Of a stretch of DNA of 40,272 nucleotides, positions 1 through 8,351 are shown in pieces. Each line of letters begins with the position of its first letter. The first letter of the stretch is position 1. Position numbers and translations under genes: made by a program. The notes beneath the pieces are model-generated. The model did no database searches, was not told the DNA's origin, and saw nothing but the letters and a program-made list of their open reading frames with translations. The stretch lies in NCBI RefSeq assembly GCF_023243045.1, contig NZ_JALKFX010000006.1:69444-109715 (forward strand). The letters are read 5' to 3'. Source of the stretch: Frankia sp. AgB32 (GTDB lineage Bacteria; Actinomycetota; Actinomycetes; Frankiales; Frankiaceae).

Positions 1-13
1 CGGAGATGTGTAT
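1..13. other. probable sequencing-adapter remnant at contig edge
   Basis: The first 13 bases, CGGAGATGTGTAT, equal a stretch of the Nextera/Tn5 read-2 transposase adapter as I remember it, where these bases run into the mosaic end. The identity stops at base 14. Because it lies exactly at the window edge I read it as residual adapter, not genome sequence. Chance identity cannot be excluded from 13 bases. Confidence 0.55.
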
Positions 14-146
14 CTGTGCCAGAGAGCCAGGCGCAGCCAGGACCGACCGGCGGCGATGCCAGCGGTGCCGGCGGCGGGGTCACGGCCAGCGCTGGCGTCG
101 GCACCCGTGGCGTCGGCGCAGGTGGCGCCGGCGCGGGTGGCGGCAT
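1..146 (-). CDS. possible start of a Pro/Ala-rich protein, truncated by contig edge
   Basis: Downstream of the first P450 on the same strand an ATG at 146-144 opens a frame that stays open to the window edge, about 48 codons. The visible N-terminus is almost pure proline and alanine (it begins MPPPAPAPPAPTP) and ends in GPGCAWLSG. It would be the next gene of the desaturase-ACP-methyltransferase-P450 chain, with a 21-base gap. I see no Shine-Dalgarno sequence before this ATG, and GC-rich DNA gives long open frames by chance. The last few codons fall in the suspected adapter remnant. The function cannot be judged. Confidence 0.25.
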   Translation of the reverse strand, partial: MPPPAPAPPAPTPRVPTPALAVTPPPAPLASPPVGPGCAWLSGTDTHL

Positions 147-167
147 CGTTCGGCGCGGGCAGCGTCG

Positions 168-1424
168 TCACCGCGGGCCCCGGACCGTCAGTGGGAGCCT
201 GGTGAGACCGCGGATGATGAAGCTGTGGTCCTGCCACGTGGGTTCGCCTTCCGGCCCGGGAAGCGGGGCGAGGTCGCCGAGGTGGTGGTGCAGCCGGCCG
301 AGAGCGATCTCCGCCTGGGCCCGGGCGAGCACGCCGCCCAGGCAGCCGTGCATGCCGTGGCCGAAGGCGAGATGGTCGCGGGTGTCGCGGGTGAGGTCGA
401 ACTCGTCCGGCCGGTCGAACACGGCCGGGTCGCGGCCGGTCGCGCCGAGGCAGAGCAGCACCTCGTCGCCGGCGCGGATCCACTCGCCGCCGATTTCGAC
501 GTCGCGGGTGGCGAGCCGCTTGGTGAGCTGCAACGGCGGGTCGTGGCGCAGGGTCTCGCCGACCGCGGCGGCGGTCAGCTCCGGGCGCCGGCGCAGCAGC
601 GCGCCCTGGTCGGGATGGGTCACCAGCCCGAGCACGGCGTTGCCGAGCAGCGACGCGGTCGTCTCGACCCCGGCGACGAAGCACATCACGCAGACGAAGG
701 CGATCTCCTCGTCGTCCAGCCGGTCGCCAGCGCCGGTGCGGGCGGCGAGCAGCCGGCTGAGGAGGTCCTCGCCGGGCCGGGCGCGGCGCTGCGCGATCAC
801 GTCGGCGAGCGCGGCGACGAAGCCGTCGAGCACCTCGCGTACCCGGGTGAGGTCGTCGGCGCGCATCAGCCCCGGTTCGAGGATGAACCGGATGTCATGC
901 GTCCACCCGCCGACGAGGGGCCGCACGTCCGCGGGCAGGCCCAGCCAGTCACCCATCACCGCGAGCGGCAGCGGGGCGGCGAGGTCGGTGACGGCGTCGA
1001 AGCCGCCGTCGGCGTGGGCGCGGGCGAGCAGCCGGTCGGCCGCGGCGGTGATCCGCGGCCGCAGCGCGTCGAGGGCCTTCGCGGTGAACACCGGGTTGAC
1101 CAGCGCGCGCAACCGCCCGTGGTCCGGCTCGTCGGTGAACACCAGCGAGGACACGCTGAGCCGGTGGAGCCGGCGGGTGTCCGGCACGCCGAGCCGGTCG
1201 GCCTGCCGGCGGATCTGGCGCGGGATGAGGCCGGCGCTGAACGTCCGGTCCCGCAGCACCGCCCGCACGTCGGCGTGCCGGGTGAGCACCCACATGCCGA
1301 GGGTGCGGTGGACGGGCCGGTGTTCGCGCAGGCGACGGTACATCGGGTACGGATCGCGGCGGAACTCGGCGCTGAACGGGTTGAACCGTACCGGCGCCGC
1401 CGCCGTGGACGCGCCGGTCGTCAT
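168..1424 (-). CDS. cytochrome P450 (CYP), 418 aa
   Basis: Bacterial class I cytochrome P450, a soluble haem monooxygenase that needs a ferredoxin and reductase encoded elsewhere. Visible hallmarks: I-helix AGVETT at residues 251-256, K-helix ETLR at 290-293, and the haem loop FGHGMHGC at 354-361 with Cys361 as axial ligand. The length is normal for the family. The start is the ATG at 1424, which overlaps the stop of the upstream methyltransferase in ATGA (1424-1421), implying translational coupling. Longer in-frame reading upstream lies inside the methyltransferase gene and is a shadow. By context it probably hydroxylates or desaturates the product of the desaturase/ACP/methyltransferase genes. 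The substrate cannot be read from sequence. Confidence 0.93.
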   Translation of the reverse strand: MTTGASTAAAPVRFNPFSAEFRRDPYPMYRRLREHRPVHRTLGMWVLTRHADVRAVLRDRTFSAGLIPRQIRRQADRLGVPDTRRLHRLSVSSLVFTDEPDHGRLRALVNPVFTAKALDALRPRITAAADRLLARAHADGGFDAVTDLAAPLPLAVMGDWLGLPADVRPLVGGWTHDIRFILEPGLMRADDLTRVREVLDGFVAALADVIAQRRARPGEDLLSRLLAARTGAGDRLDDEEIAFVCVMCFVAGVETTASLLGNAVLGLVTHPDQGALLRRRPELTAAAVGETLRHDPPLQLTKRLATRDVEIGGEWIRAGDEVLLCLGATGRDPAVFDRPDEFDLTRDTRDHLAFGHGMHGCLGGVLARAQAEIALGRLHHHLGDLAPLPGPEGEPTWQDHSFIIRGLTRLPLTVRGPR

Positions 1425-2335
1425 GTCCCTGACCCGAAGTACGTCCGCGGGTACGGGCGAAACACCAGCCGGTACAGGCAGATCTTGCCCATCCGGAAGC
1501 CGAGGGCGCTCTGCCGCAGGTAGCGCTCGTAGCGGGCGACGACGTCGGGCCCGACGAGCTCGGTCGCCTCGGCGCGGTGTTCCCGCAGGCGGCGGGCCCA
1601 CTGCTCGCAGGTCCACGCGTAGTCGAGCCGGTCGTTGCGGACGAGGCGGGTCTCCAGGACGCCCTCGGCGGCGGCGGCGATCTCGGCGAGGGTCGGCAGG
1701 TCGGCGGCGGGAAAGATCTCCTGCTGGATGAACGCGCTGGCCTGTTCCCGGGACATGTTCGCGTAGGCGATGGTCTGCAGCGACAGCGCGCCGTCGGGCC
1801 GCAGCCAGTCGCGCGCCCGGGCGAAGAACTCCCGGTAGCGGTCGATCTTCTCGGCCGGGGTGTCCTCGGGCCGGGCGAAGTGCTCGAACGCGCCGATCGA
1901 GATGATCCCGTCGAACGGTTCCGCGGGGGTGTAGTCCCGCCAGTCGAGTGTGTGGACCTCGACGCCGGGGGGACGCTCGGCGTCGAGGTGGGCCGCCTGC
2001 GCGTCGCTGAGGGTGAGCCCGACGATCCGTGACACGCCATGGCCGTGCGCGAGGCGGCGCAGGACCGCGCCCCAGCCGCAGCCGACGTCGAGCACCGACC
2101 GCACCCGCGCCCCGCCGACGGCGTCGACGTGGTAGTCGATCTTGCGTTCCTGGGCGGCTTCCAGGGTGTCGTCCGGGCCCGCGGGCAGCGCGCAGGAATA
2201 CGTCAGCGACGGGTCGAGCCAGAGCCGGTAGAACGCGTTGCCGACGTCGTAGTGATGGCGGATGGCCGCAGCCGCCGTCGAGGCCGACACCGCCGTCGAG
2301 GCCGACACGGTCGTCGAGGCCGACACGGTCGTCAC
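1421..2335 (-). CDS. cyclopropane-fatty-acid-synthase family SAM methyltransferase, 304 aa
   Basis: Member of the CFA synthase / mycolic-acid methyltransferase family, which uses S-adenosylmethionine to add a methylene or methyl group across a double bond of a lipid acyl chain. Residues 26-48 carry the family opening (HYDVGNAFYRLWLDPSLTYS), residues 83-89 are the SAM motif DVGCGWG, and the C-terminus ends in the typical FRMGKICLYRLVFRP. At 304 residues it is close to mycolate-type enzymes and shorter than full CFA synthases. The GTG start at 2335 overlaps the ACP stop in GTGA. The first 20 residues are three near-perfect six-residue repeats (VSAST plus T or A) from an 18-bp tandem repeat. Substrate inferred: an unsaturated chain made by the adjacent desaturase, perhaps on the ACP. 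Confidence 0.9.
   Translation of the reverse strand: MTTVSASTTVSASTAVSASTAAAAIRHHYDVGNAFYRLWLDPSLTYSCALPAGPDDTLEAAQERKIDYHVDAVGGARVRSVLDVGCGWGAVLRRLAHGHGVSRIVGLTLSDAQAAHLDAERPPGVEVHTLDWRDYTPAEPFDGIISIGAFEHFARPEDTPAEKIDRYREFFARARDWLRPDGALSLQTIAYANMSREQASAFIQQEIFPAADLPTLAEIAAAAEGVLETRLVRNDRLDYAWTCEQWARRLREHRAEATELVGPDVVARYERYLRQSALGFRMGKICLYRLVFRPYPRTYFGSGT
2274..2327 (-). repeat. 18-bp tandem repeat, 3 copies, in methyltransferase N-terminus
   Basis: Three copies of an 18-bp unit (GCCGTCGAGGCCGACACC on the plus strand, with small changes) encode the VSAST repeats at the methyltransferase N-terminus. The unit is divisible by three, so copy changes would keep the frame. Confidence 0.85.
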
Positions 2336-2589
2336 GCCGCGTCGGCCTCGACGCGCGGGAACAGGTAGGCGGCGACCGCGTTGATCGTCGGGTTCTCGAA
2401 CAGCTCCTCCGGCGGCAGATCGACGCCGTAACGGTCCTCCACCTCGATCAACAGGGCGACGGCGACGGCGGAATCGACACCAAGCCGGTCGAAGGAGGCG
2501 TCCGGGGAGATCTTCTCCGCCGTGGTTCCCAGCAGCGTCGCGACATACGACCGGCACCACTCGGCGATGGATTCCTGGGTGTGCTTCAC
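2332..2589 (-). CDS. acyl carrier protein, 85 aa
   Basis: Stand-alone acyl carrier protein. The motif GVDSAVAVALL places the phosphopantetheine serine at residue 40, followed by the helix III pattern LPPEELFENPTINAVAAYL. Size and acidic character are normal. The start is the GTG at 2589, preceded on the coding strand by GAAAGGGG; it overlaps the desaturase stop (GTGA at 2589-2586), and its own stop overlaps the methyltransferase start. Such interlocking suggests that desaturase, ACP and methyltransferase are made in fixed ratio and may act on one ACP-bound chain. It is a carrier for a specialised pathway, not the housekeeping ACP, because no fatty-acid synthase genes are nearby. Confidence 0.93.
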   Translation of the reverse strand: MKHTQESIAEWCRSYVATLLGTTAEKISPDASFDRLGVDSAVAVALLIEVEDRYGVDLPPEELFENPTINAVAAYLFPRVEADAA

Positions 2590-3644
2590 GATGCCCCTTT
2601 CCCGGTGGAGACGGCAGTGTTCCCGGTGGAGACGGCGGAGGCCGGCGACGCCGGGGAGAACTTCGCCGACTTCGCCTCGATGCGGCGCGGCGACGGCGTC
2701 TTCAGCTCGGCGGCGAGGCCGAGCGCCGAGAACAGCCGGATGCACCAGATTCCCGGATCGAGCCGATACCAGCGCAACCCGAAGGACGGCGACTCGGGAA
2801 ACGCATGGTGATTGTTGTGCCAGGATTCACCGAACGTCACCAGCGCGAAGACGCCACCGTTACGGCTGTTCTCCCGGGAGTTGAACGGCCGGGTACCGAA
2901 CGAGTGCAGGAACGAGTTGATGGACCAGATGATGTGTTCCAGCACGAACATCCGCACCAGTCCGCCCCAGAGCAGGCCGGTCAGCGCGCCGTACCAGCTC
3001 AGGCCGACCAGCCCGCCGACCAGCGTCGGCAGCGCCAGCCCCAGCAGCACCCAGGTGTGGTAGCGCCGGGCGACGGCGACCAGGCCCCGGTCGGCGATGA
3101 GGTCGGGGGCGTAGTGCACGACGTTCGGGTACTCGTGGCGGCGCATCCACAGCAGGTGCGAGTGCGCCAGCCCGCGCAGCCGACCGGACAGCCCGCCGCC
3201 GGCGAGGTTCGGCGAGTGCGGATCGCCATCCCGGTCGCTGCACTCGTGGTGCCGGCGGTGCAGCGCGACCCAGGACACCAGGCCGCCCTGCCCGGCCATC
3301 GATCCGCACACGGTGAGGAACTTCCCCAGCGCCGGCGTCGCGGTGAACGAGCGGTGCGTGAACAGCCGGTGGTAGCCGACGCTGATCCCCATGATGGTGA
3401 TCAGCCACATCGCCACCAGCAGCACGATCTCGGTGACGCCGATCGGCCGCACCACGAGCAGCGCGAGCGCGGCGACGGTGCCGAGGAACGGCAGGATGTC
3501 GAAAAGCAGAAAGTGCCGGCGCTGCAACCGATGCACGTAGGGATTACTGATCGTCCTGCGACGCGGGGCACCGGCCGTGGCAGCGTATTCCGGGTCAATG
3601 CCCTCGACCACCACCCCGACGAGACCAACGGACTCGTCGTCCAT
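2586..3644 (-). CDS. membrane fatty-acyl desaturase, 352 aa
   Basis: Integral-membrane di-iron desaturase of the stearoyl-CoA/acyl-lipid delta-9 class. All three histidine boxes are present: HRLFTH (92-97), HRRHH (129-133) and HNNHH (276-280). Hydrophobic segments lie near residues 47-66, 71-90, 199-217 and 220-240. The ATG at 3644 has a GGGTGGTGAG ribosome site. It is first in a chain with overlapping codons to an acyl carrier protein, which raises the possibility that it works on acyl-ACP, as described for JamB/TtuB-type desaturases that pair with a dedicated ACP. The last 17 residues contain a seven-residue repeat (AVSTGNT, AVSTGKG) from a 21-bp duplication, a tail not needed for catalysis. 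Confidence 0.93.
   Translation of the reverse strand: MDDESVGLVGVVVEGIDPEYAATAGAPRRRTISNPYVHRLQRRHFLLFDILPFLGTVAALALLVVRPIGVTEIVLLVAMWLITIMGISVGYHRLFTHRSFTATPALGKFLTVCGSMAGQGGLVSWVALHRRHHECSDRDGDPHSPNLAGGGLSGRLRGLAHSHLLWMRRHEYPNVVHYAPDLIADRGLVAVARRYHTWVLLGLALPTLVGGLVGLSWYGALTGLLWGGLVRMFVLEHIIWSINSFLHSFGTRPFNSRENSRNGGVFALVTFGESWHNNHHAFPESPSFGLRWYRLDPGIWCIRLFSALGLAAELKTPSPRRIEAKSAKFSPASPASAVSTGNTAVSTGKGAS
2599..2636 (-). repeat. 21-bp period direct repeat in desaturase tail
   Basis: TTCCCGGTGGAGACGGC occurs at 2599-2615 and again at 2620-2636, giving the duplicated AVSTG tail of the desaturase. The spacing keeps the reading frame. Confidence 0.8.
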
Positions 3645-4127
3645 CTCTCACCACCCTTTGCCATGCGAGCGGAAGCACTTTCAGCATGACAAGGCGGAGC
3701 ATAACAGCGGCACCCACCTTTCCGACAACCCCGGAATCACCCCGGTCTTTGGAAAAGCCTATCGCCAGTACGTTTTCGACAATCATCCGCAGCAGGCGGT
3801 GGACGATCCCCTGATCCTGTGGTGCGCCACGCCGTACCCCAGGTCAGGCTTGCCCTGGTTCGGTGGTTTCGGTATTTCCGCCGGGCGGCCGGAACAGCCG
3901 TGCGTGGCCGGCACCGGCTCGGACGAGCAGGCGCTGCCGGCCCTCATGGTCGTTCAGTATGGATAAACCAGACACGACACCGTGCAGAGGGACCACCGTG
4001 GCCCCCCTGCACCGACACAAATCGGATGACACGCGCAGATCGCGCCGTCACGATTGGTGACCGCGCGACCCGGAAACCATCCTGGACAACGCGCCAGCCG
4101 CCGCTGGGCCCGCGCCGGGTGTAGGGG
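3645..4127. promoter_or_regulatory. intergenic region with candidate desaturase promoter
   Basis: This 483-base stretch has no convincing gene. On the minus strand a TATGCT hexamer (3703-3698) lies about 55 bases before the desaturase start and fits the actinobacterial TANNNT -10 element. Upstream, TTGTCG (3728-3723) or GTCGGA (3726-3721) could be a weak -35. The base composition is lower in GC than the flanking genes from about 3690 to 3800, as expected for a promoter. The other half holds the hairpin listed separately. Confidence 0.35.
3982..4012 (-). terminator. possible terminator hairpin after the P450/FAD/oxygenase unit
   Basis: GTGCAGAGGG (3982-3991) pairs with CCCCCTGCAC (4003-4012) with one mismatch, and the loop contains a further CCAC/GTGG stem. 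It lies about 115 bases downstream of the second P450 stop on the minus strand. No T-run follows, which is usual for actinobacterial hairpins. Confidence 0.4.
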
Positions 4128-5312
4128 TCAGGCCGGTGCGAGCACGAGCGGCAGGCGCTTCAGCCCGGGCTGGTTGGACGAGTAGGTGCGGACCACGCCC
4201 GCGTGGTCGATCTGGTAGTCCGGGAAGCGGGCGAGCAGCTCCGCGAAGGCGATCCGCGCCTCCAGGCGGGCGAACGCGGCGCCGACGCACAGGTGGATGC
4301 CGTAGCCGAAGCCCAGCTGGCGGCCGATCTGGCGGCGGATGTCGAACGCCTCGGGGTCGGGATGGACCCGCTCGTCGTGGCAGGCGGAGCCGAGCAGCAG
4401 CACGACCCGGCTGTCCGCCGGGATCACCGTGCCGTGCATCTCGACGGCGCGGCTGGTCCACCGGCCGGTGTACTGGGCGGGCGGGTCGATCCGCAGCATC
4501 TCCTCGACCGCGCCCGGGATCAGCCCCGGGTCGGCGACGAGCTCCCGGCGCGCGTCCGGGTTCGCGGCGAGACGCACGGCACCGGTCGAGACGAGTTTCT
4601 TGACCGTCTCGTGGCCGGCGAAGGTCAGCTCGATCAGCCGGCCGAGGAGCTGGCGGTCGTCGAGGAAGCGCTCGCCGCCGGTGTCGTCGACGATCGGTGC
4701 GTGCACGAGCAGGCTGATCAGGTCGTCGCCAGGTTCGGCGCGCCGCTGCGCGACGAGGGTGAGGAACAGCGTCGCCAGTTCCTCCCCGGCCGCCACCGAC
4801 GCCGCCGGGCGCACCCCCGGCGTGTCGTCCGGCCCCCGGTCGAGCAGCAGGAAACACAGCTCGTGTACGCGTTCACGCTGGTCGGCGGGCAGCGCGAGCA
4901 GGTCGGCGATGATGGTCAGCGGCAGCTGGGCGGAGAAGTCCTGGACGAGGTCGATGCGGCCGCCGGCGCGCGCCGCGTCGAGCAGATCGGCGGCGACGGC
5001 GCGGATGCGGGACTCGAGTTCCTGCACCCGGGCCACGCTGAACCGCCGGGCGAGGATCCGGCGGTTCCACTCGTGCTCGGGCGGATCCGTCGTGAGCAGC
5101 GTGTCGAAGCCCTGCTCGATCCCCTCCAGGGTGGTGCCATGGGAGGTCAGGAACGTGTCGTGGTCGAGCAGGGCGGCCACCACGTCGTCGTGCCGGGACA
5201 GGGCGTAGAAGCCGTGGACGGGGCTGCGGTAGACGGGCGCGTTGTCCCGCAGCCAGCGGTAGGTGGGGTACGGGTTCTCCGCGATGGCCGGCGAGAAGGG
5301 GTCGTAGTCCAC
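4128..5312 (-). CDS. cytochrome P450 (CYP), 394 aa
   Basis: Second soluble bacterial P450. Hallmarks: I-helix FAGHET (residues 231-236), K-helix EMLR (271-274), haem loop FGYGIHLC (335-342) with Cys342. It is clearly diverged from the P450 at 168-1424, so not a recent duplicate. The start is a GTG at 5312 with GGAGCGACC just upstream. It follows the FAD enzyme by 74 bases on the same strand, so the two are probably co-transcribed with the carotenoid-oxygenase-like gene. Role inferred: oxidative tailoring of the same product. The redox partner is not in the window. Confidence 0.93.
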   Translation of the reverse strand: MDYDPFSPAIAENPYPTYRWLRDNAPVYRSPVHGFYALSRHDDVVAALLDHDTFLTSHGTTLEGIEQGFDTLLTTDPPEHEWNRRILARRFSVARVQELESRIRAVAADLLDAARAGGRIDLVQDFSAQLPLTIIADLLALPADQRERVHELCFLLLDRGPDDTPGVRPAASVAAGEELATLFLTLVAQRRAEPGDDLISLLVHAPIVDDTGGERFLDDRQLLGRLIELTFAGHETVKKLVSTGAVRLAANPDARRELVADPGLIPGAVEEMLRIDPPAQYTGRWTSRAVEMHGTVIPADSRVVLLLGSACHDERVHPDPEAFDIRRQIGRQLGFGYGIHLCVGAAFARLEARIAFAELLARFPDYQIDHAGVVRTYSSNQPGLKRLPLVLAPA

Positions 5313-5386
5313 GGTCGCTCCGAAGGTGAACGGTCAGTGGGCTGTGAAGGGCGAGAGGCGGTGACGATGCAGACGCTGTGGAGAGT

Positions 5387-6652
5387 TCAGGGGGCGCCGG
5401 CGCCGGCCGGCAGGATCCGGCCGGCGGCCGGGGTGCCGACCTCGTCGTAGAGCGCGGCCAGGTTGTGCGGGGCGAAGAACTCCTCGCTGGGATAGCCACC
5501 GCCGACCATCGTGAAGAACTTCTGCCGGTAGCCGGGGCTCTGGCTGACGGCCGTGAGGACGGCGCCGAGGAACGGCGAGAGGGTCAGCTCGGACATCGCG
5601 ACGGTCAGGTTGAACACCCCGGCGCTGTCCCGGTCGCGGCGCCGCGCGTACCCGGCGACGGCCTCGTCGATCGGCTCCGCGCCGGACAGGCCGAGGTGCA
5701 GCGCGTCGGCCAGCAGTTCGGCGTGGACGAAGGCGTCGGTGATGCCGTAGCCGGTCAGCGGATCCTTGTGGTAGCCGGCGTCACCGACGAGCGCCCAGCC
5801 GGGCCCGTGCGAGCGGCGGTAGTAGTTGTCGGCGTAGTGGATCGCGCGGAACGGCTCCTCCCTGCGGCCACGGGCCCGCAGGTCCGCGCCGAGGTCGGGC
5901 GCGACGTGGTCGATGACGCCCTGGAAGCCGGCGTCGACGTCGGCCCGGAACTCGCGGTAGGCGTCCCGTTTGCGCATGACGACGACCATCATCAGATCGT
6001 CGTGCGTCCAGCAGCTGGCGAACTGCCGCTCGTCGCGGGTGCGGTTCTGGTAATCCCAGTCGAGTCCGGAAAAGTAGGAGTAGTAGACGAAGCCGGTCGC
6101 GGGAACCGTCCGGTAGGCCTCGGCGCCGACCCGGGCGGCGACGACGGAGTTCACGCCGTCGGCACCGACGACGAAACGCCCGCGGAACTCGCGTTCGACA
6201 CCGTCGGAGGTGGTTCCGCGGATTCCGACGGCACGGCCGTCGTCGTCGAACAGCACGTCGTCGACACCGAACCGCTCGATGACCTCGGCGCCGGCCTCCC
6301 GGGCGGCGTCGACGAGCAGGCTGTCGAGAACGGTCCGCCGCGGGCAGTACACCTCGGTGATTCCGTCGATCGGGTCGGCGAATCCGGACACACTGAGATC
6401 GCCGTTGACGAAAAGCATCTGTCGCAGCGGCGGAACGCCGGTTTTCCGCAACCGGTCGAGCAGCCCCCACGCGTTCAGCCGGGCCAGCCCCGACTGGTGA
6501 AGGAAATGCGTCGACACGGTGTCGCTGGGGAACGACGCCCGGTCGACGACCAGGACCCGGTGGCCGCGGCGGGCGAGCAGCATCGCCAGCGGCGACCCGG
6601 CGCAGCGCGCCCCGACGACGATGACGTCGAACGACGGTGGGACGTCGGTCAT
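5387..6652 (-). CDS. FAD-dependent oxidoreductase, geranylgeranyl-reductase / PHBH-like, 421 aa
   Basis: Flavoprotein of the p-hydroxybenzoate hydroxylase superfamily, near the geranylgeranyl reductase-like branch. The N-terminal dinucleotide fold begins VIVVGARCAGSPLAMLLARR (residues 11-30); this GARCAG form is usual in that branch. The second FAD motif GDAGYHKDPLTGYGITDA lies near residue 290. The ATG at 6652 begins just before the Rossmann strand; more upstream in-frame codons overlap the preceding gene and look like shadow sequence. It is 31 bases after the carotenoid-oxygenase-like gene. It could hydroxylate an aromatic or polyene substrate or reduce isoprenoid double bonds; the sequence does not decide. 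Confidence 0.88.
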   Translation of the reverse strand: MTDVPPSFDVIVVGARCAGSPLAMLLARRGHRVLVVDRASFPSDTVSTHFLHQSGLARLNAWGLLDRLRKTGVPPLRQMLFVNGDLSVSGFADPIDGITEVYCPRRTVLDSLLVDAAREAGAEVIERFGVDDVLFDDDGRAVGIRGTTSDGVEREFRGRFVVGADGVNSVVAARVGAEAYRTVPATGFVYYSYFSGLDWDYQNRTRDERQFASCWTHDDLMMVVVMRKRDAYREFRADVDAGFQGVIDHVAPDLGADLRARGRREEPFRAIHYADNYYRRSHGPGWALVGDAGYHKDPLTGYGITDAFVHAELLADALHLGLSGAEPIDEAVAGYARRRDRDSAGVFNLTVAMSELTLSPFLGAVLTAVSQSPGYRQKFFTMVGGGYPSEEFFAPHNLAALYDEVGTPAAGRILPAGAGAP

Positions 6653-6683
6653 GCGGTGGCCTCCCAGAAGTCCGGCCGGTGCG

Positions 6684-8351
6684 TCACGAGTACCGCTCGA
6701 GCACGTCGCCGACCACGGCGCGCGCCGGCTGCGGCAGCTCCCACCAGGCCGTTCCGAGGTCGTCGGCGTAGGGGCGCCGGTAGCGCGCCGCACCGGTGGC
6801 GCGCCCGGTCGAGGCCGGCAGGTAGGCGGAGTGGAACTGGACGGCCAGCTTCAGCCCCGGCGCTGAGGCGACGGCGACCGGGCCGGCGCCGACCGAGAGC
6901 GCGTCGAAGAGCTGCAGCTCGGTGCGGTCGGTGTGGTGCACGACGAGCGCGACCCAGCCGGGTCCGTCGGCGGAGTCCGGGACGTACACCGGCGACTCCC
7001 CGGCGGTGCCGCTGGGGAAGGACCAGGCGGCCTGTTCCGTCATCGTCTCCAGGTCCAGGCAGACCAGCGACGACGGGATCTCCGCGGTGGGCAGCCGCTC
7101 GACCGGCACGGCCCGGTAGGGATGGTCCCGGTAGAGCTCGACGACCCGGGTGGCCAGCATCCCGGGGTCGCAGCCCCAGTAGGCCTGCCACAGGTGCCGG
7201 CCGTGTTCCAGCGCGGGGGCGCGCAGGTCGCGGCCGTAGAGCAGGGTCGCCCAGTGCCGGTCGGGGTCGAGGAACGTCCGGCTGTCGCGGACCTCGCCGG
7301 TGCGGCCGTCGATGACGTACCGGCCGACCGGGGAGGCGTCGACGGGCGCGGAGACGAAGCCGCGCAGCCCCTTGGCCACCGGCTCGCCGCTGCCCCAGAC
7401 CTGGTCGGTGTCGCGCAGCGAGTAGTTCAGGTCCCAGCCGTTGGAGTGGGCGATGTAGATCGTGACGTCGTCGCCGTCCTGGCGGTAGTCGGCGAAGTGG
7501 TGGAACGACTCGCGCGGCACCCGGGCGTGGGTGACGCCGACGGCGCCGCCACGCCGTTCCCGGGTGAGGTCACGCTTCGCGACGAGGTAGATGTCGGTGA
7601 ACGGCTGGTGCGGCCGGGTGCGGTCGCGCCCGGCGACGCTGCCCGGTTCCGGCTGGAAGCCGATCTCGGTGAGGATGACGTAGTCCTCGGTGACCGTCAC
7701 CTCGTGCACGCCCTGGACGAGGTGCGCGCCGGGCACGTACCAGGTGTCGATCTCACCCTCGCCGTCCCAGCGCACGATCCACAGCGGGCCCTCGACGTCG
7801 GTGCGCGACGTGCCGCGGGGGCGCAGGGTCGTGTTGCACCACCACAGGCAACCCTCGTCGAGGTCCTCGACGGGATGGGCGGCGGTGCGCACGCCCGGCC
7901 ACAGCGGATGGTCGACGACCTGCGGATACTCGCTGACGCCACCGAGGAACGAGGTGAACTCCAGGGTCACCGGGTCGACCTCGACAGGCCGCTGGGTCAG
8001 GCCGGTCAGCATCAGCCGGTCACCGAAGGGCTGCGGCGCCACGTTCGTCAGCGCCGGCCGGGACGTGGCCATCAGCGCGGCCAGGTCCGCGGGCGGCAGC
8101 GCCTGGCGCAGCCCGGCGAGGATGGCCAGATCGGGGGTGACGACCCGGGTCGTGCGCCAGTGCCGGGTGGCCAGGTCGATGTCGGTGATCATGCCGGGTC
8201 CGGCGAACATGAAATCGATGGCGTTCGGCTGGGCCGGCCCGATGAGCAGCGCCCGCCCGGAAATACCGTCCGGCCAGCGTCCGGCTGTCACCGTCAGGTC
8301 AACGTCGTATTCCGCGCTCGGTTCAAGAAGGTGATGCAGCGCGTGGTCCAT
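6684..8351 (-). CDS. carotenoid cleavage oxygenase family protein (RPE65/CCD type), 555 aa
   Basis: Non-haem iron dioxygenase of the seven-bladed propeller carotenoid-oxygenase family, which cleaves conjugated double bonds of carotenoids, apocarotenoids or stilbenes. Candidate iron ligands are His159 (AAHPVE), His216 (VHEVTVTEDYVI), His284 or 285 (FHHFADY) and His507 (QFHSAYLP), in the right order and spacing. The length is a little above bacterial homologues. The ATG at 8351 has GAAGAAGG seven bases upstream. It is the first gene of the minus-strand unit with a FAD enzyme and a P450. No phytoene synthase or terpene cyclase is in the window, so the substrate must be made elsewhere. Confidence 0.88.
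   Translation of the reverse strand: MDHALHHLLEPSAEYDVDLTVTAGRWPDGISGRALLIGPAQPNAIDFMFAGPGMITDIDLATRHWRTTRVVTPDLAILAGLRQALPPADLAALMATSRPALTNVAPQPFGDRLMLTGLTQRPVEVDPVTLEFTSFLGGVSEYPQVVDHPLWPGVRTAAHPVEDLDEGCLWWCNTTLRPRGTSRTDVEGPLWIVRWDGEGEIDTWYVPGAHLVQGVHEVTVTEDYVILTEIGFQPEPGSVAGRDRTRPHQPFTDIYLVAKRDLTRERRGGAVGVTHARVPRESFHHFADYRQDGDDVTIYIAHSNGWDLNYSLRDTDQVWGSGEPVAKGLRGFVSAPVDASPVGRYVIDGRTGEVRDSRTFLDPDRHWATLLYGRDLRAPALEHGRHLWQAYWGCDPGMLATRVVELYRDHPYRAVPVERLPTAEIPSSLVCLDLETMTEQAAWSFPSGTAGESPVYVPDSADGPGWVALVVHHTDRTELQLFDALSVGAGPVAVASAPGLKLAVQFHSAYLPASTGRATGAARYRRPYADDLGTAWWELPQPARAVVGDVLERYS

Noticed and set aside
16-1731. Long plus-strand open frame of more than 550 codons at the window start
   Set aside because: It is antisense to the P450 and methyltransferase genes, whose motifs are complete; its product is Arg/Ser-rich low complexity typical of a GC-rich shadow.
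3844-4032. Small gene in the desaturase/P450 intergenic region
   Set aside because: No ribosome site, no codon bias and a hairpin inside it; short open frames on both strands are equally likely.
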